Positions 16,901 through 23,573 of a stretch of DNA of 36,266 nucleotides are shown here, one piece after another. The stretch spans positions 1 to 36,266 of the forward strand of contig CAJQPT010000204.1 of NCBI GenBank assembly GCA_905480285.1, in the 5' to 3' direction. The translations under genes were made by a program, and so were the position numbers. The notes beneath the pieces are model-generated. The model ran no database searches and had not been told where the DNA came from. It saw only the letters and a list, made by a program, of their open reading frames with translations. The DNA comes from an uncultured bacterium (GTDB taxonomy: Bacteria; Planctomycetota; UBA1135; GCA-002686595). Numbering within the stretch: position 1 is the stretch's first letter; every line of letters begins with the position of its first letter.

Positions 16901-16973
16901 ACGGGTCTCCGCCGACCGGGGTCGGAGCGGCGATGCCTGGTCTCGCGGCGGGCTGATCGGGGTGAGGGTCCAT
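10986..16973 (-). CDS. Giant DUF4011 / SF1 helicase / MTES-Vsr nuclease with transglutaminase-like module
   Basis: This protein of about 1,995 residues resembles single-protein defence candidates with DUF4011, helicase and Vsr-like nuclease domains. Order: Ala-rich repeat linker; helical part; a transglutaminase-like module with C464 (ATCLD), H490 (GHAFVG) and D526 (FDPT); DUF4011 from about residue 624 ('LLDLTMRNRLLN'); SF1 helicase with Walker A GPPGTGKS (K939) and motif II DEAS (D1583-E1584). About 640 mostly helical residues separate these two motifs. 'VAVTRAREEVLVF' lies near 1816. The C-terminal nuclease has D1906 (RVDVAVV), E1923/D1925 (IETDG) and 'TARDRDRLRP'. A GTG at 17000 is an alternative start; neither start has a Shine-Dalgarno. 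It probably recognises and cuts foreign or damaged DNA, which is inference. Confidence 0.85.
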   Translation of the reverse strand: MDPHPDQPAARPGIAAPTPVGGDPSREAAEVESAAVKAAAAESAAVESAAAESAAAERERVMGLFQVLRDSIQIALESGVPETASARYDLARSSHAELLEVGLPPEIEAQLKAFMVDLEARFPTAWRINAAASLIERASAARRAGVQRARLEEARTLLVDAQGVEGVDQDVIGRHLRALEEDLGRLDADDGGVIELATPESREGTSQAAAQAGTAPGEAALGDDLEAALRGAAEEREETGAAPRVEICLELLPRVHLAMLRGHRAPVHALKVRNVSATGLPASRVMLTATPAFFPDAVIELPPLAPGGELELGADQLEGPLRYDPALLARLTERAEGSVVARALSGEGHELGYARAAWELHPADSWPGISALPEVLAAFVLPNAPFVTWLLSAAAQRLERAGHEPALSGYQSRDPIHALHMVEAIYGALLDAQISYANHPASFESDGQRVRFPAAIEQARLATCLDVSLLAAAAMEQVGLHPIVIVIRGHAFVGAWLVERTFSNPLVEEPLRLSKRVELAEICVFDPTGACHRPSPDFAGAREVAERELLDRTAFRFAVDVARARRGGMLPLPTFAADGSGAPSAGVAPSAAMPTASARDLEADLKAYLEADRLRREAEETPETRLDRWLRQLLDLTMRNRLLNSSSGSKRVIPLLGSKLDAVEDRLAAGRTFAVLERPSELPGKGAPDEEAIRGLDALLTAGVEEGQLRSSLDAAELEVRLTNVYREARTAREEGGVNSLYLAVGFLSYRETRQATRVRRAPLLLVPLEIKRKSGRAGYSLVKGGDETRINVTLLEYLRRDHDVNIAGLDPLPEDENGVDVALVLRLIKDAIKDEDGWEVTEEGQVGLYSFSKYLLWRDLRDRSDVLRENALVAHLLDRPREPFEEAGAALSPGELDAEIGADEVFAPLSYDSTQLSAILAAARGRTMVLEGPPGTGKSQTITNLIAHVIAQGQRVLFVSEKMAALDVVHRRLRGLGLGPACLELHSNKANKKGVLEQFKESLEEGRVRGARRRRWEEVAEEVDAARGRLNRHVDALHRERRSGESIHGVIAEHRSASRTADATLKLDLGDPTAVSAEELDRWRRALGDLDPVAREQLVSPEHPLLLVGRREYSPIIEDETLADLKAFDGAASEFLAAADGVLELLGQASPATRAGWDLLLDVAGALEGAPELGGAAAGTLEDGPHLAGAAERLKAATDLAALEAGFDARYRAAPRSLDLDGLERARRDTLASGLFGLLTRWRGRRTLRDAFRGIAREPDSIGSEDAVRGLDEVQRALELEGDVGSCGDLERAVLGSGWGGEAPDLAACADHLDRVQRLVEALAAFAPDAGSSQRSAGDALLASWGQGLTDPEGPLAAGVRELRPALLELEARKVAAEEAAQPLPGAPVGWTRDEVAGLQALTLRWTDRWGELRGWTRWQVLRAAAVEAGRGDVVAALEEGRVRGGRARGAFDEAYSQAWALHEISADEALKAFDGTDQLRAVERFESLDEERLEAAREEVRQRVGAKRPQPSTLREKNRGTALGVLQREITKKTRHMAIRRLLAELGELAMELKPCFLMSPMSVAQYLEADLPRFDLVVFDEASQIPVWDGIGAIARGNQAVIVGDPKQLPPTSFFSRSEDEAVEEDEIQDLESILEECIGAQVPTQRLAWHYRSRHESLIAFSNERYYDGGLLTFPSNSSEGLGVSSRYVEDGVYDKGRTRTNAVEAREVVSEVVRRLKDPAQGSRSIGVVTFSQAQQTLVMDLFDGAVREHPELERFFDEGAEEPVFVKNLENVQGDERDVIVFSVGYGPDERGNVSMNFGPLNKDGGERRLNVAVTRAREEVLVFTSLRPDQIDLARTSARAVRDLQAFLRHAERGTLSVSATSPASAGSSDGLVEHLAARLEERGWEVSTGVGASSVRVDVAVVHPARPGRFLAGIETDGENYARSATARDRDRLRPMVLTGLGWDLLRVWTVDWWRDPDAEVERLDACLRERLAADPGPGTAIRPIET
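16810..16884 (-). repeat. In-frame 15-bp tandem repeat in the helicase N-terminus
   Basis: Five consecutive 15-base units begin at 16810, 16825, 16840, 16855 and 16870. The best copies read GCCGCCGATTCCGCT on the plus strand, and the last two are diverged. On the coding strand they give a five-residue Ala-rich period of the SAAAE/SAAVE kind between residues about 30 and 55. Confidence 0.85.
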
Positions 16974-17045
16974 CGCTGGCGGCTGGCTCGAAGGCGCCAC
17001 GCCGAGTCGAGACTCTAGCAGGGACCGCGCTGCCCGGTCGGCCCC

Positions 17046-19025
17046 TCAGCGGTCTGCTTCCTCGACGTCGAGCGTCCCCGCGATCAGGTCCCGGGCGAGG
17101 TCCAGCTCGCGGTGCTCCCCGCGGACGACCAGGAGGTCCCCCGGCTCCAGCACGAGCTCGGCGCCGGGCCCGTGGATTTCGTCGCCGCCGCGGACGACCG
17201 AGAGCACCGTCGCGCCGGTCCGGACCCGGAACCCCATCTCCCCCAGGGACCGGCCGCAACCCGCGCAGTCCGCGCCGACGAAGAGCGTGTCCACGGCCGT
17301 GCTCGCGAGGATCTCCCCCACCACCGCCAGGTGACGCTCCTCGGCCACCGGCCCACGCAGCAGCTGGTAGCCCTCTCGACGAACGAGCTCGGTCTGCACC
17401 GCGATCGTCCCACGTGGGACGTGGAGCTCTCGCAGGACGCGGCCGAAGATCTCCACCGACGTCTCGAACTCCTCGGGGACCACCTGGTTCGCGCCGAGGC
17501 GCAGGAGCTCCTCCGTATCGCTGAGGAAGCGGGTCCGGACGATGACCTGGACGGACGGCGAGAGCTGTCGCGCGAGCGCCACCGCCCGCCGGGTCGCCCC
17601 GGCGTCGTTGATGGCCACCACGAAGACCTTGGTCCCGGCGATCCCCGCCTGGGCCAGGGCATCGGCGCGGCTCGCGTCCGCCAGCACAATCGGCACCCCC
17701 GCGGCGCGCTCGCGCTTGACCCGGTGGGGGTCGGTGTCGAGCACGCGATGGTCGATCCCGGTGGCGGCGAGCACCCGCGCGAGGTGCTCTCCCGTGAGCC
17801 CATAACCCGCGATCAGGACCTTCGGCGCGTCCTCGAGCCCCCCCTGGGCGCCCCCCATGGCGGTCGAGGGCCGGCCCGCCGCACCGCGCCTCCAGGCGAG
17901 GCGCATCACCACCGGAGTGACGACCATGGAGAGGACGGCCACGGCCAGGAAGCGCTGCTCGTCTGCCCCGCCCAGCACCCCGAGCTCCCTCGCCTGACTC
18001 GCCACGACGAAGGCGAACTCCCCGACCTGGAAGAGGGCCGCCGCGACGATCATCGCGGTGCGCCGCGAGCGGGTCAGATAGAAGCCGACTCCGAAGACCA
18101 CCGCCGCCTTCGTCGCAGCGACGGCGAGGAACAGCGAGAGGGTCTCCACCGGCTCCTCGATGACGATCGAGGCGTCGAAGAGCATCCCGATGGAGACGAA
18201 GAAGAGCGCGCTGAACACGTCCCGGAAGGGCAGGATCTCGTCGACGACTTGGTGGTTGTACTCCGACTCAGAGACGACCAGGCCGGCGATGAAGGCCCCC
18301 AAGGCCAGGGGCAGGTCGAGGCTCTCGGTGAGCCACGCGGCCCCCAGGGCCACCAGCACAGTGAAGAGCGTGAAGAGCTCGCGACCGCCGGCCCGCACGA
18401 CCACCGGGGCCATGCGCGAGAAGCCGTAGCGCGCGGCCAGGAGGACGATGCCGACCGCCATCACGGCCTTGGCCCCCGCGACCCCGAACTCCGAGAGGTC
18501 GCCTCCGCCGCCGCCGCCGAGCAGGGGAACGAAGAGGAGCAAGGGGATGATCGCGAGGTCCTGGAAGAGCAGGATCGCCACGGCGAGCTGGCCGTGGGGC
18601 GTGTCCACCTGGCGCTCGTCGGTCAGCGTCTTCAGCACCACCGCCGTGCTGGAGAGGACGACAAGGAAGGCGAAGAGCACCGAGCCAGACACGTCGCGAC
18701 CGAGGGCGACCCCGCCCAGCCCGACGACCAGGAGGGTCAGCAAGACCTGACCGAAGCCGCCGACCAGGAGAGCCCGCTTGAGGAGCAAGAGCCTGGGGAG
18801 CGAGAACTCCAGCCCGACGGTGAAGAGCAGCAGCGCGACCCCGATCTCGGCCAACGCCTCCACCTCCTCGACCGAGCGGATCCAGCTCAGGGCATGCGGC
18901 CCAAACAGGGCGCCCGCCACGACAAATCCAGCTACCGTCGGCAGCTGAACGCGCCGGAGCAGGATGACGATCGGGATCGACGCTGCGAGGAGCAGCACGA
19001 TGTCCGTGAGGAACGTATGAGGCAT
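17046..19025 (-). CDS. CPA2-family monovalent cation:proton antiporter with RCK/TrkA domains (KefB-like)
   Basis: This 659-residue protein should exchange K+ or Na+ for protons at the inner membrane. Residues 1 to about 385 form a dozen or so transmembrane helices with antiporter signatures ('VEALAEIGVALLLFTVGLEF', 'AILLFQDLAIIPLLLFVPLL', 'LPLALGAFIAGLVVSES', 'VFSALFFVSIGMLFD'). From about residue 400 an RCK-N (TrkA-N) Rossmann domain follows, with 'KVLIAGYGLTGEHLARVL' and D at the end of the second strand. A TrkA-C domain ends the protein ('LVLEPGDLLVVRGEHREL'). This suggests gating by NAD(H) or other ligands. The ATG at 19025 lies 30 bases after the SDR stop, so transcription with the sugar operon is possible. 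Confidence 0.9.
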   Translation of the reverse strand: MPHTFLTDIVLLLAASIPIVILLRRVQLPTVAGFVVAGALFGPHALSWIRSVEEVEALAEIGVALLLFTVGLEFSLPRLLLLKRALLVGGFGQVLLTLLVVGLGGVALGRDVSGSVLFAFLVVLSSTAVVLKTLTDERQVDTPHGQLAVAILLFQDLAIIPLLLFVPLLGGGGGGDLSEFGVAGAKAVMAVGIVLLAARYGFSRMAPVVVRAGGRELFTLFTVLVALGAAWLTESLDLPLALGAFIAGLVVSESEYNHQVVDEILPFRDVFSALFFVSIGMLFDASIVIEEPVETLSLFLAVAATKAAVVFGVGFYLTRSRRTAMIVAAALFQVGEFAFVVASQARELGVLGGADEQRFLAVAVLSMVVTPVVMRLAWRRGAAGRPSTAMGGAQGGLEDAPKVLIAGYGLTGEHLARVLAATGIDHRVLDTDPHRVKRERAAGVPIVLADASRADALAQAGIAGTKVFVVAINDAGATRRAVALARQLSPSVQVIVRTRFLSDTEELLRLGANQVVPEEFETSVEIFGRVLRELHVPRGTIAVQTELVRREGYQLLRGPVAEERHLAVVGEILASTAVDTLFVGADCAGCGRSLGEMGFRVRTGATVLSVVRGGDEIHGPGAELVLEPGDLLVVRGEHRELDLARDLIAGTLDVEEADR

Positions 19026-19055
19026 CAGGAGAGGGACCCGCAGGCCAAAGGCGGA

Positions 19056-19808
19056 TCAGCTGACCGTCATCCCACCGTTGACCACCAGGGTCTGACCGGT
19101 GACGAACCCGGCCTCATCGCTCGCGAAGTAGACGGCCGCGCCGGCGATGTCCTCCGGCTTGCCCCAGCGATTCATGGGGATGAGGGCTCGATAGCCGTCC
19201 TTCATCTCCTGTGGGTCGTTCTCGTGGCGCTCCACGGGGACCCACCCCGGTGAGACCATGTTGACGGTGATCCCAAAGGGCGCGAGCTCCTGGGACATGG
19301 AGCGGGTCCAACCCCGCTGCGCCCCCTTGGCCGCCACGTACGGGCTGAAGTTCGGCACACCGCGGTCAAAGACCTCGGAGCCGATGTTGATGATGCGCCC
19401 GTGCCCGCGCGCCTTCATGCCCGGCAGGACGGCGCGAGTCACCAGGTAGGGGCTCTTGACGAAGAAGTCGAGCATCGACTGATGGAAGGCCCAGTCGTAG
19501 TCCTCGATGGGCATCTGCGGCTGGTCCGGGGTGGCGTTGAACACCACGATGTCCACGGGTCCCAGCTCCGCCTCGATGTCCTTGACCATCCCGTCGACGC
19601 TCTCGGCGTCGACCACACTCGCCTTGAAGAGCGCGCCCTCCAGCCCCTCCTCGCGGAACTCCTCGAGCGTCTTGGCCGCCCGGAGCTCGTTGTTCGCGAA
19701 GTTGATGGCCACCTTGGCGCCCGCCCGTCCGAGGTGGAAGGCCATGGCCTTGCCGAGGCCGGTTGTGGAGCCCGTCACGAGGGCGACACGTCCTTTGAGG
19801 TCAAACAT
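19056..19808 (-). CDS. SDR-family NAD(P)-dependent oxidoreductase
   Basis: A classical short-chain dehydrogenase of 250 residues. The cofactor loop is TGSTTGLG (residues 12-19). The catalytic residues are S144, Y157 and K161 (YVAAK), and N91 of 'FNAT' replaces the usual NNAG. The C-terminal 'SDEAGFVTGQTLVVNGGM' is typical of FabG-like and sugar dehydrogenases. It is the last gene of the sugar ABC operon, 20 bases after the mutarotase, which favours a sugar or sugar-lactone dehydrogenase role. That role rests on context only. AAGGA at 19816-19820 precedes the ATG by seven bases. Confidence 0.88.
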   Translation of the reverse strand: MFDLKGRVALVTGSTTGLGKAMAFHLGRAGAKVAINFANNELRAAKTLEEFREEGLEGALFKASVVDAESVDGMVKDIEAELGPVDIVVFNATPDQPQMPIEDYDWAFHQSMLDFFVKSPYLVTRAVLPGMKARGHGRIINIGSEVFDRGVPNFSPYVAAKGAQRGWTRSMSQELAPFGITVNMVSPGWVPVERHENDPQEMKDGYRALIPMNRWGKPEDIAGAAVYFASDEAGFVTGQTLVVNGGMTVS

Positions 19809-19815
19809 GAGCGAG

Positions 19816-19820
19816 TCCTT
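19816..19820 (-). promoter_or_regulatory. Shine-Dalgarno of the SDR gene
   Basis: AAGGA on the minus strand lies seven bases before the ATG at 19808. It allows independent reinitiation of the SDR gene, the only member of the sugar operon not overlapping its neighbour. Confidence 0.7.
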
Positions 19821-19828
19821 GGGTGCGG

Positions 19829-21001
19829 TCAGTTGGCGAGGAAGCGGTGGACGGTGAACTGGCGGTATTCCTCGCCGGGCATGAGGAGCACCGAGGGGAA
19901 GCCCGGCTCGTTGATGGCGTTGGGGTACCCCTGGGTCTCCAGGCAGCAGCCCGAGCGATGCGCGTAGACCTCGCCGCCCTTGCCGGTGGCGCCATTCAGA
20001 AAGTTGCCCGAGTAAAACTGCAGGCCTGGCTGGTCGGTGAAGAGCTCCAGGGTCCGCCCGCTAGCGGGGTCGGAGAGCACCGCCACCGGCCCGGCAGCCA
20101 TGACCTCCTCCGGGCCGCCCTCGAGCGCGCTGGAGCGCACCGCGTAGTTGTGGTCGTAGCCCAGGGCCGAGGTGTCACTCAGCTCCTCGATCCGCGCGCC
20201 GATGAGCTCGGGGGTCCGGAAGTCCAGGGGCGTGCCCGCCACCGACTCGACCGCGCCCGTGGGGATCAGCGTTTCGTCCGCGGGGGTGTAGCGGTCCGCG
20301 TTGACCTGCAGCTCGTGACCCAGGACCGACGCGCTGCCCGCCCCCGCGAGGTTGAAGTAGCTGTGGTGCGTGAGGTTGAGCGGCGTCGGCTGGTCCGCGG
20401 TGGCGCGATACTCGACGATGAGCTCGTCGGCTTCGGTCAGGGTATAGGTCACCGTCGCATCCACGCGCCCTGGGTAGCCCTCGTCGCCGTCCTCGGAGGT
20501 GAGCCTGAAGGTCACCGAGGCGAGTCCAGGGTGCGGCTCGGCGCGCCACATGAGGTGGCTGTACCCCCGGTCTCCGCCGTGGAGGTGGTTGGGGTCGTTG
20601 TTCGTGGCCAGCTGGTACGTGCGGCCCTCGAGCGTGAACCGGCCGCCGGCGACCCGGTTCGCCACGCGCCCCACGGTGGACCCGAAGTACTGGTTGGCGT
20701 CACTCTCGTAGCCAGAGACGTCGTCGAACCCGAGCACCACATCAGCTCGCTCCCCGTCACGGTCGGCGACGTTCATGGCCACGAGCGTCGCCCCGAAGTC
20801 CGTGAGGTGCGCCTCGGTCCCGCGGCCATTGCGCAGCACAAAGAGGTTCGCCTCGGTGCCGTCGGCCGTCGCACCGAAGGGGCGGACGTCGACCGGCGAG
20901 GCGGCGGGGTCCCCGGTCCCGGTCGCGCGGCATGCGACCAGAGCCACGAGGAGGAGCAGCAGGAGAGGGATTTGAAGCACGGTTCGAGTCATGGTTTCCA
21001 T
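19829..21001 (-). CDS. galM: Lipoprotein aldose 1-epimerase (galactose mutarotase-like)
   Basis: Mutarotases interconvert alpha and beta anomers of free aldoses. This 390-residue protein has family landmarks: 'FGSTVGRVANRVAGGRFTL', 'NHLHGGDRGY' with the first catalytic His, 'LNLTHHSYFNLAG' with the second, and 'LETQGYPNAIN' with the catalytic Glu near the C-terminus. Unlike cytosolic GalM, it begins with a lipoprotein signal peptide ending LVAC (lipidation at C24). It should therefore sit on a membrane facing the periplasm. Its ATG overlaps the permease stop (TGATG), a sign of translational coupling. An ATG at 20992 is a possible second start. The sugar is unknown; galactose, glucose, xylose or arabinose would all fit. 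Confidence 0.9.
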   Translation of the reverse strand: METMTRTVLQIPLLLLLLVALVACRATGTGDPAASPVDVRPFGATADGTEANLFVLRNGRGTEAHLTDFGATLVAMNVADRDGERADVVLGFDDVSGYESDANQYFGSTVGRVANRVAGGRFTLEGRTYQLATNNDPNHLHGGDRGYSHLMWRAEPHPGLASVTFRLTSEDGDEGYPGRVDATVTYTLTEADELIVEYRATADQPTPLNLTHHSYFNLAGAGSASVLGHELQVNADRYTPADETLIPTGAVESVAGTPLDFRTPELIGARIEELSDTSALGYDHNYAVRSSALEGGPEEVMAAGPVAVLSDPASGRTLELFTDQPGLQFYSGNFLNGATGKGGEVYAHRSGCCLETQGYPNAINEPGFPSVLLMPGEEYRQFTVHRFLAN

Positions 21002-22053
21002 CAGGTCGTTCTTTCAGTCCTCGCGCGGGCGCGCTCGCGCGCCCGGCGCGCCTCTGCGAGCCGCCGGACCACCTCATCCGCGACCGCCCCCAGGAGGAGC
21101 ACCCCGCCGACGATGGCGAACTCAAGCTGGCTCGGGATGCCAAGCAGCACGATCGAGTTGTACAGCAACCGCATCACGGCCGCACCGAGGACCACCCCGA
21201 GGATGGACCCTTCTCCACCTCGGAGGCTGCACCCCCCCAGCACGGCCGCTGCGATGGCGTAGAGCTCGTAGAAGTTGCCCATGCTGGCTGGCTGAACGGA
21301 GTTCACGTCGAGGGCGAACAGCACGCCCCCCACTCCGGCCAGCAGCGAGCAGATGACGTAGGCGAGGATGGTGACCCGCTCCACGGGGACGCCGGCGTAG
21401 CGGGCAGCGGTGGCGTTCCGGCCCAGCGCCAGCATCCAGCGGCCCCAGACGCTGCGCCCGAGGAAGACTGCCGCGAGGACCGCCACGGCCACCAGCACCA
21501 GCGCCGGCGCCGGGACGTCGAGGGCGCCGATGGAGAAGGGGCGACCGGTCGCCAGCGAGCGGAGCCCGTCATGGTCGGAGCCAAACCCCATGGTCTGGTC
21601 GTCGACGATGTACCGCGCCACGCCGCGGTAGACCAGCAAGCCGCAGAGGGTGACCACGAAGGGCTGGAGGCCCATGCGCGTGATGAGGAGGCCGTGAATG
21701 ACCCCCAGCCCCGCCGCGAGGAGGAGCACGGCCACCACCGCCGCCCCCGCCGGGACGCCCGCGTCCAGCAGCAGCGGCAGCGACGTCGCCACCAGTGCAA
21801 TGACCGAGCCGATGGAGAGGTCGATCCCCGCCGTGACAATCGGGAACGCCGCGCCGATGCCGATGATCCCGAAGAGCGCGGTGCGCTGGAGGACGTTCTC
21901 GAGGTTCTCGGCCCCGAAGAAGCGCGGGTTCATGGCGCCGGTCGTGACGACAATCGCCACCAGGAGCCCGAAGATCCCGAGCACCTTGCCCCAACCCGCC
22001 AGCCGCGAGCTCCCGTCCACTTGCACCTCGCGGGCGCCGGTTGAATCCGTCAT
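21001..22053 (-). CDS. Sugar ABC transporter permease (RbsC-like)
   Basis: The inner-membrane permease of a carbohydrate importer of the RbsC/MglC type (CUT2), 350 residues with about eight to ten hydrophobic helices. Recognisable parts are 'AENLENVLQRTALFGIIGIG' near residue 50, 'FPIVTAGIDLSIGSVIALVA', 'LLITRMGLQPFVVTLCGLLV', 'VWGRWMLALGRNATAARYAG' (the cytoplasmic coupling loop) and 'AIAAAVLGGCSLRGGEGSI'. The ATG overlaps the ATPase stop as ATGA, and its own stop overlaps the mutarotase start. Confidence 0.92.
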   Translation of the reverse strand: MTDSTGAREVQVDGSSRLAGWGKVLGIFGLLVAIVVTTGAMNPRFFGAENLENVLQRTALFGIIGIGAAFPIVTAGIDLSIGSVIALVATSLPLLLDAGVPAGAAVVAVLLLAAGLGVIHGLLITRMGLQPFVVTLCGLLVYRGVARYIVDDQTMGFGSDHDGLRSLATGRPFSIGALDVPAPALVLVAVAVLAAVFLGRSVWGRWMLALGRNATAARYAGVPVERVTILAYVICSLLAGVGGVLFALDVNSVQPASMGNFYELYAIAAAVLGGCSLRGGEGSILGVVLGAAVMRLLYNSIVLLGIPSQLEFAIVGGVLLLGAVADEVVRRLAEARRARERARARTERTT

Positions 22054-23573
22054 GTCGTCGTCACTCCGTATTCCCGTGAGCCGCCGGTGGCGAGCTCCAT
22101 GACCGCCTCCTCGGTGGCCACGCTTCGATCCAGTGTTCCAGTGACCTGCCCGTCGTGCAGCACGACCACGCGATCGGCGAGGCGCAGGAGCTCCTCCATA
22201 TCACTCGACGCGAAGAGCACCGCCAAGCCGTCGGCCGCGAGGCGCTCGAGGAGCAGATAGAGCTCCTCGCGGGCGCCCACATCCACGCCGCGGGTCGGCT
22301 CATCCATGAGCAGGATCGAGGGCTCGGCTGCGAGCCAGCGGCCCACGACCACCTTCTGCTGGTTGCCCCCCGAGAGGGTCTGCACCACCTGCTCGATCCC
22401 GGCCGTCCGAACACCCAGCCGCTCCACCTGCGCCGCGGCCACCGCGCGCTCGGCAGCCCCGTCCACCAGCCCCCGGCGGCGGCGGCGATCGAGGGTCGCG
22501 AGGGCGGTATTCACCCGCACCCCCTCCTCGAGCAGCAGGCCCTGAAGCTTGCGATCCTCGGGGACGAGCGCGAGGCCCGCCGCCGCGGCGTCGCGGGGCC
22601 CCCTGAAGCGCTCGGGCTGGCCGCTGACCCGGACCTCCCCGGAGACGGACGCCCGCAGGCCAAACACGGTCTCCAGCAGCTCGGTGCGGCCGGCGCCCAC
22701 CAGCCCCGCGAGCCCCACCAGCTCGCCGGGGCGGACGGTGAGGTCGACCGCGGCGGCAGGGAAGGCGTCGGTCACCAGCTCGCGGAGCTCGAGGACGGGC
22801 GCGCTGGAGGCCCGGCCGGCCTCGGGGCGCGCCGCGGGCGGCGCGAGGTCTCGCCCGACCATCATCCGGACCATGGCCTCGCGGGTCAGCTCGTCCCGGG
22901 TGAGGTGCCCCGCGTTCTGGCCGTCCCGCAGCACGAAGGCACGATCCGCCAGCTCCAGGATCTCGGTCAGCCGATGGGAGACGTAGAGCACCGTGATGTC
23001 GTCCGCCCTGAGCTGGTGGACCAGCTCGAACAGTCGCGCAGTCTCCTTCGAGGTCAGGCTGGAGGTCGGCTCGTCGAGGATCAACACGCGCGCGTCCTGG
23101 TCGATCCCCTTGGCGATCTCCACCAGCTGCCGCTGGCCCGCCGCGAGGCGCTCCACCTTCACGTCCGGGCCGAAGGTCGCGCCGACTCGCTCGAGGGCGT
23201 GGGCCGCGCGCTCCCGCAGCGCCTGGCGATCCACGAGCGGCATCCACCCGCGGCGCGGCTCACGGCCGAGACCGATGTTCTCCGCTGCGGAGAGGTTCTC
23301 CGCGAGGCAGAGCTCCTGATGTACCAGGGCCACGCCGCCGCTGGCGGCCTCGGCCGTGGAGCGCGGCGCCCAGACGCCGCCCTCGTACGTCATCGACCCT
23401 CCGTCCGGCCGCTCCAGCCCGGCCAGGCACTTGAGCAGGGTGCTCTTCCCCGCCCCGTTCTCTCCCACGAGCGCCACCACCTCGCCCGGCCCGGCGTCGA
23501 GGTCGACGCCACCGAGGGCGAGCACCCCGGGGAAGCGGCGGACCACGCCCCTGGCAGAGAGGCGCGTCGTCAC
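22050..23573 (-). CDS. Sugar ABC transporter double ATP-binding protein (RbsA-like)
   Basis: The ATPase of a CUT2 sugar importer, 507 residues with two fused nucleotide-binding domains. The first has Walker A GENGAGKST (K43), an ABC signature region 'LAAGQRQLVEIAKG' and Walker B 'VLILDEPTSSLT'. The second has a degenerate Walker A (GLVGAGRTE), signature 'LSGGNQQKVVVGRWL' and Walker B 'ILLMDEPTRGVDVGA'. This asymmetry is normal in RbsA/MglA/XylG. It starts with GTG at 23573, overlapping the stop of the binding-protein gene (GTGA), and ends in an ATGA overlap with the permease. Confidence 0.93.
   Translation of the reverse strand: MTTRLSARGVVRRFPGVLALGGVDLDAGPGEVVALVGENGAGKSTLLKCLAGLERPDGGSMTYEGGVWAPRSTAEAASGGVALVHQELCLAENLSAAENIGLGREPRRGWMPLVDRQALRERAAHALERVGATFGPDVKVERLAAGQRQLVEIAKGIDQDARVLILDEPTSSLTSKETARLFELVHQLRADDITVLYVSHRLTEILELADRAFVLRDGQNAGHLTRDELTREAMVRMMVGRDLAPPAARPEAGRASSAPVLELRELVTDAFPAAAVDLTVRPGELVGLAGLVGAGRTELLETVFGLRASVSGEVRVSGQPERFRGPRDAAAAGLALVPEDRKLQGLLLEEGVRVNTALATLDRRRRRGLVDGAAERAVAAAQVERLGVRTAGIEQVVQTLSGGNQQKVVVGRWLAAEPSILLMDEPTRGVDVGAREELYLLLERLAADGLAVLFASSDMEELLRLADRVVVLHDGQVTGTLDRSVATEEAVMELATGGSREYGVTTT

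Noticed and set aside
17112-19253. Open frame of 713 codons on the plus strand
   Set aside because: It is antisense to the antiporter gene and SDR end; the highly charged, low-complexity sequence has no membrane segment or motif, while the minus strand encodes a clear antiporter.
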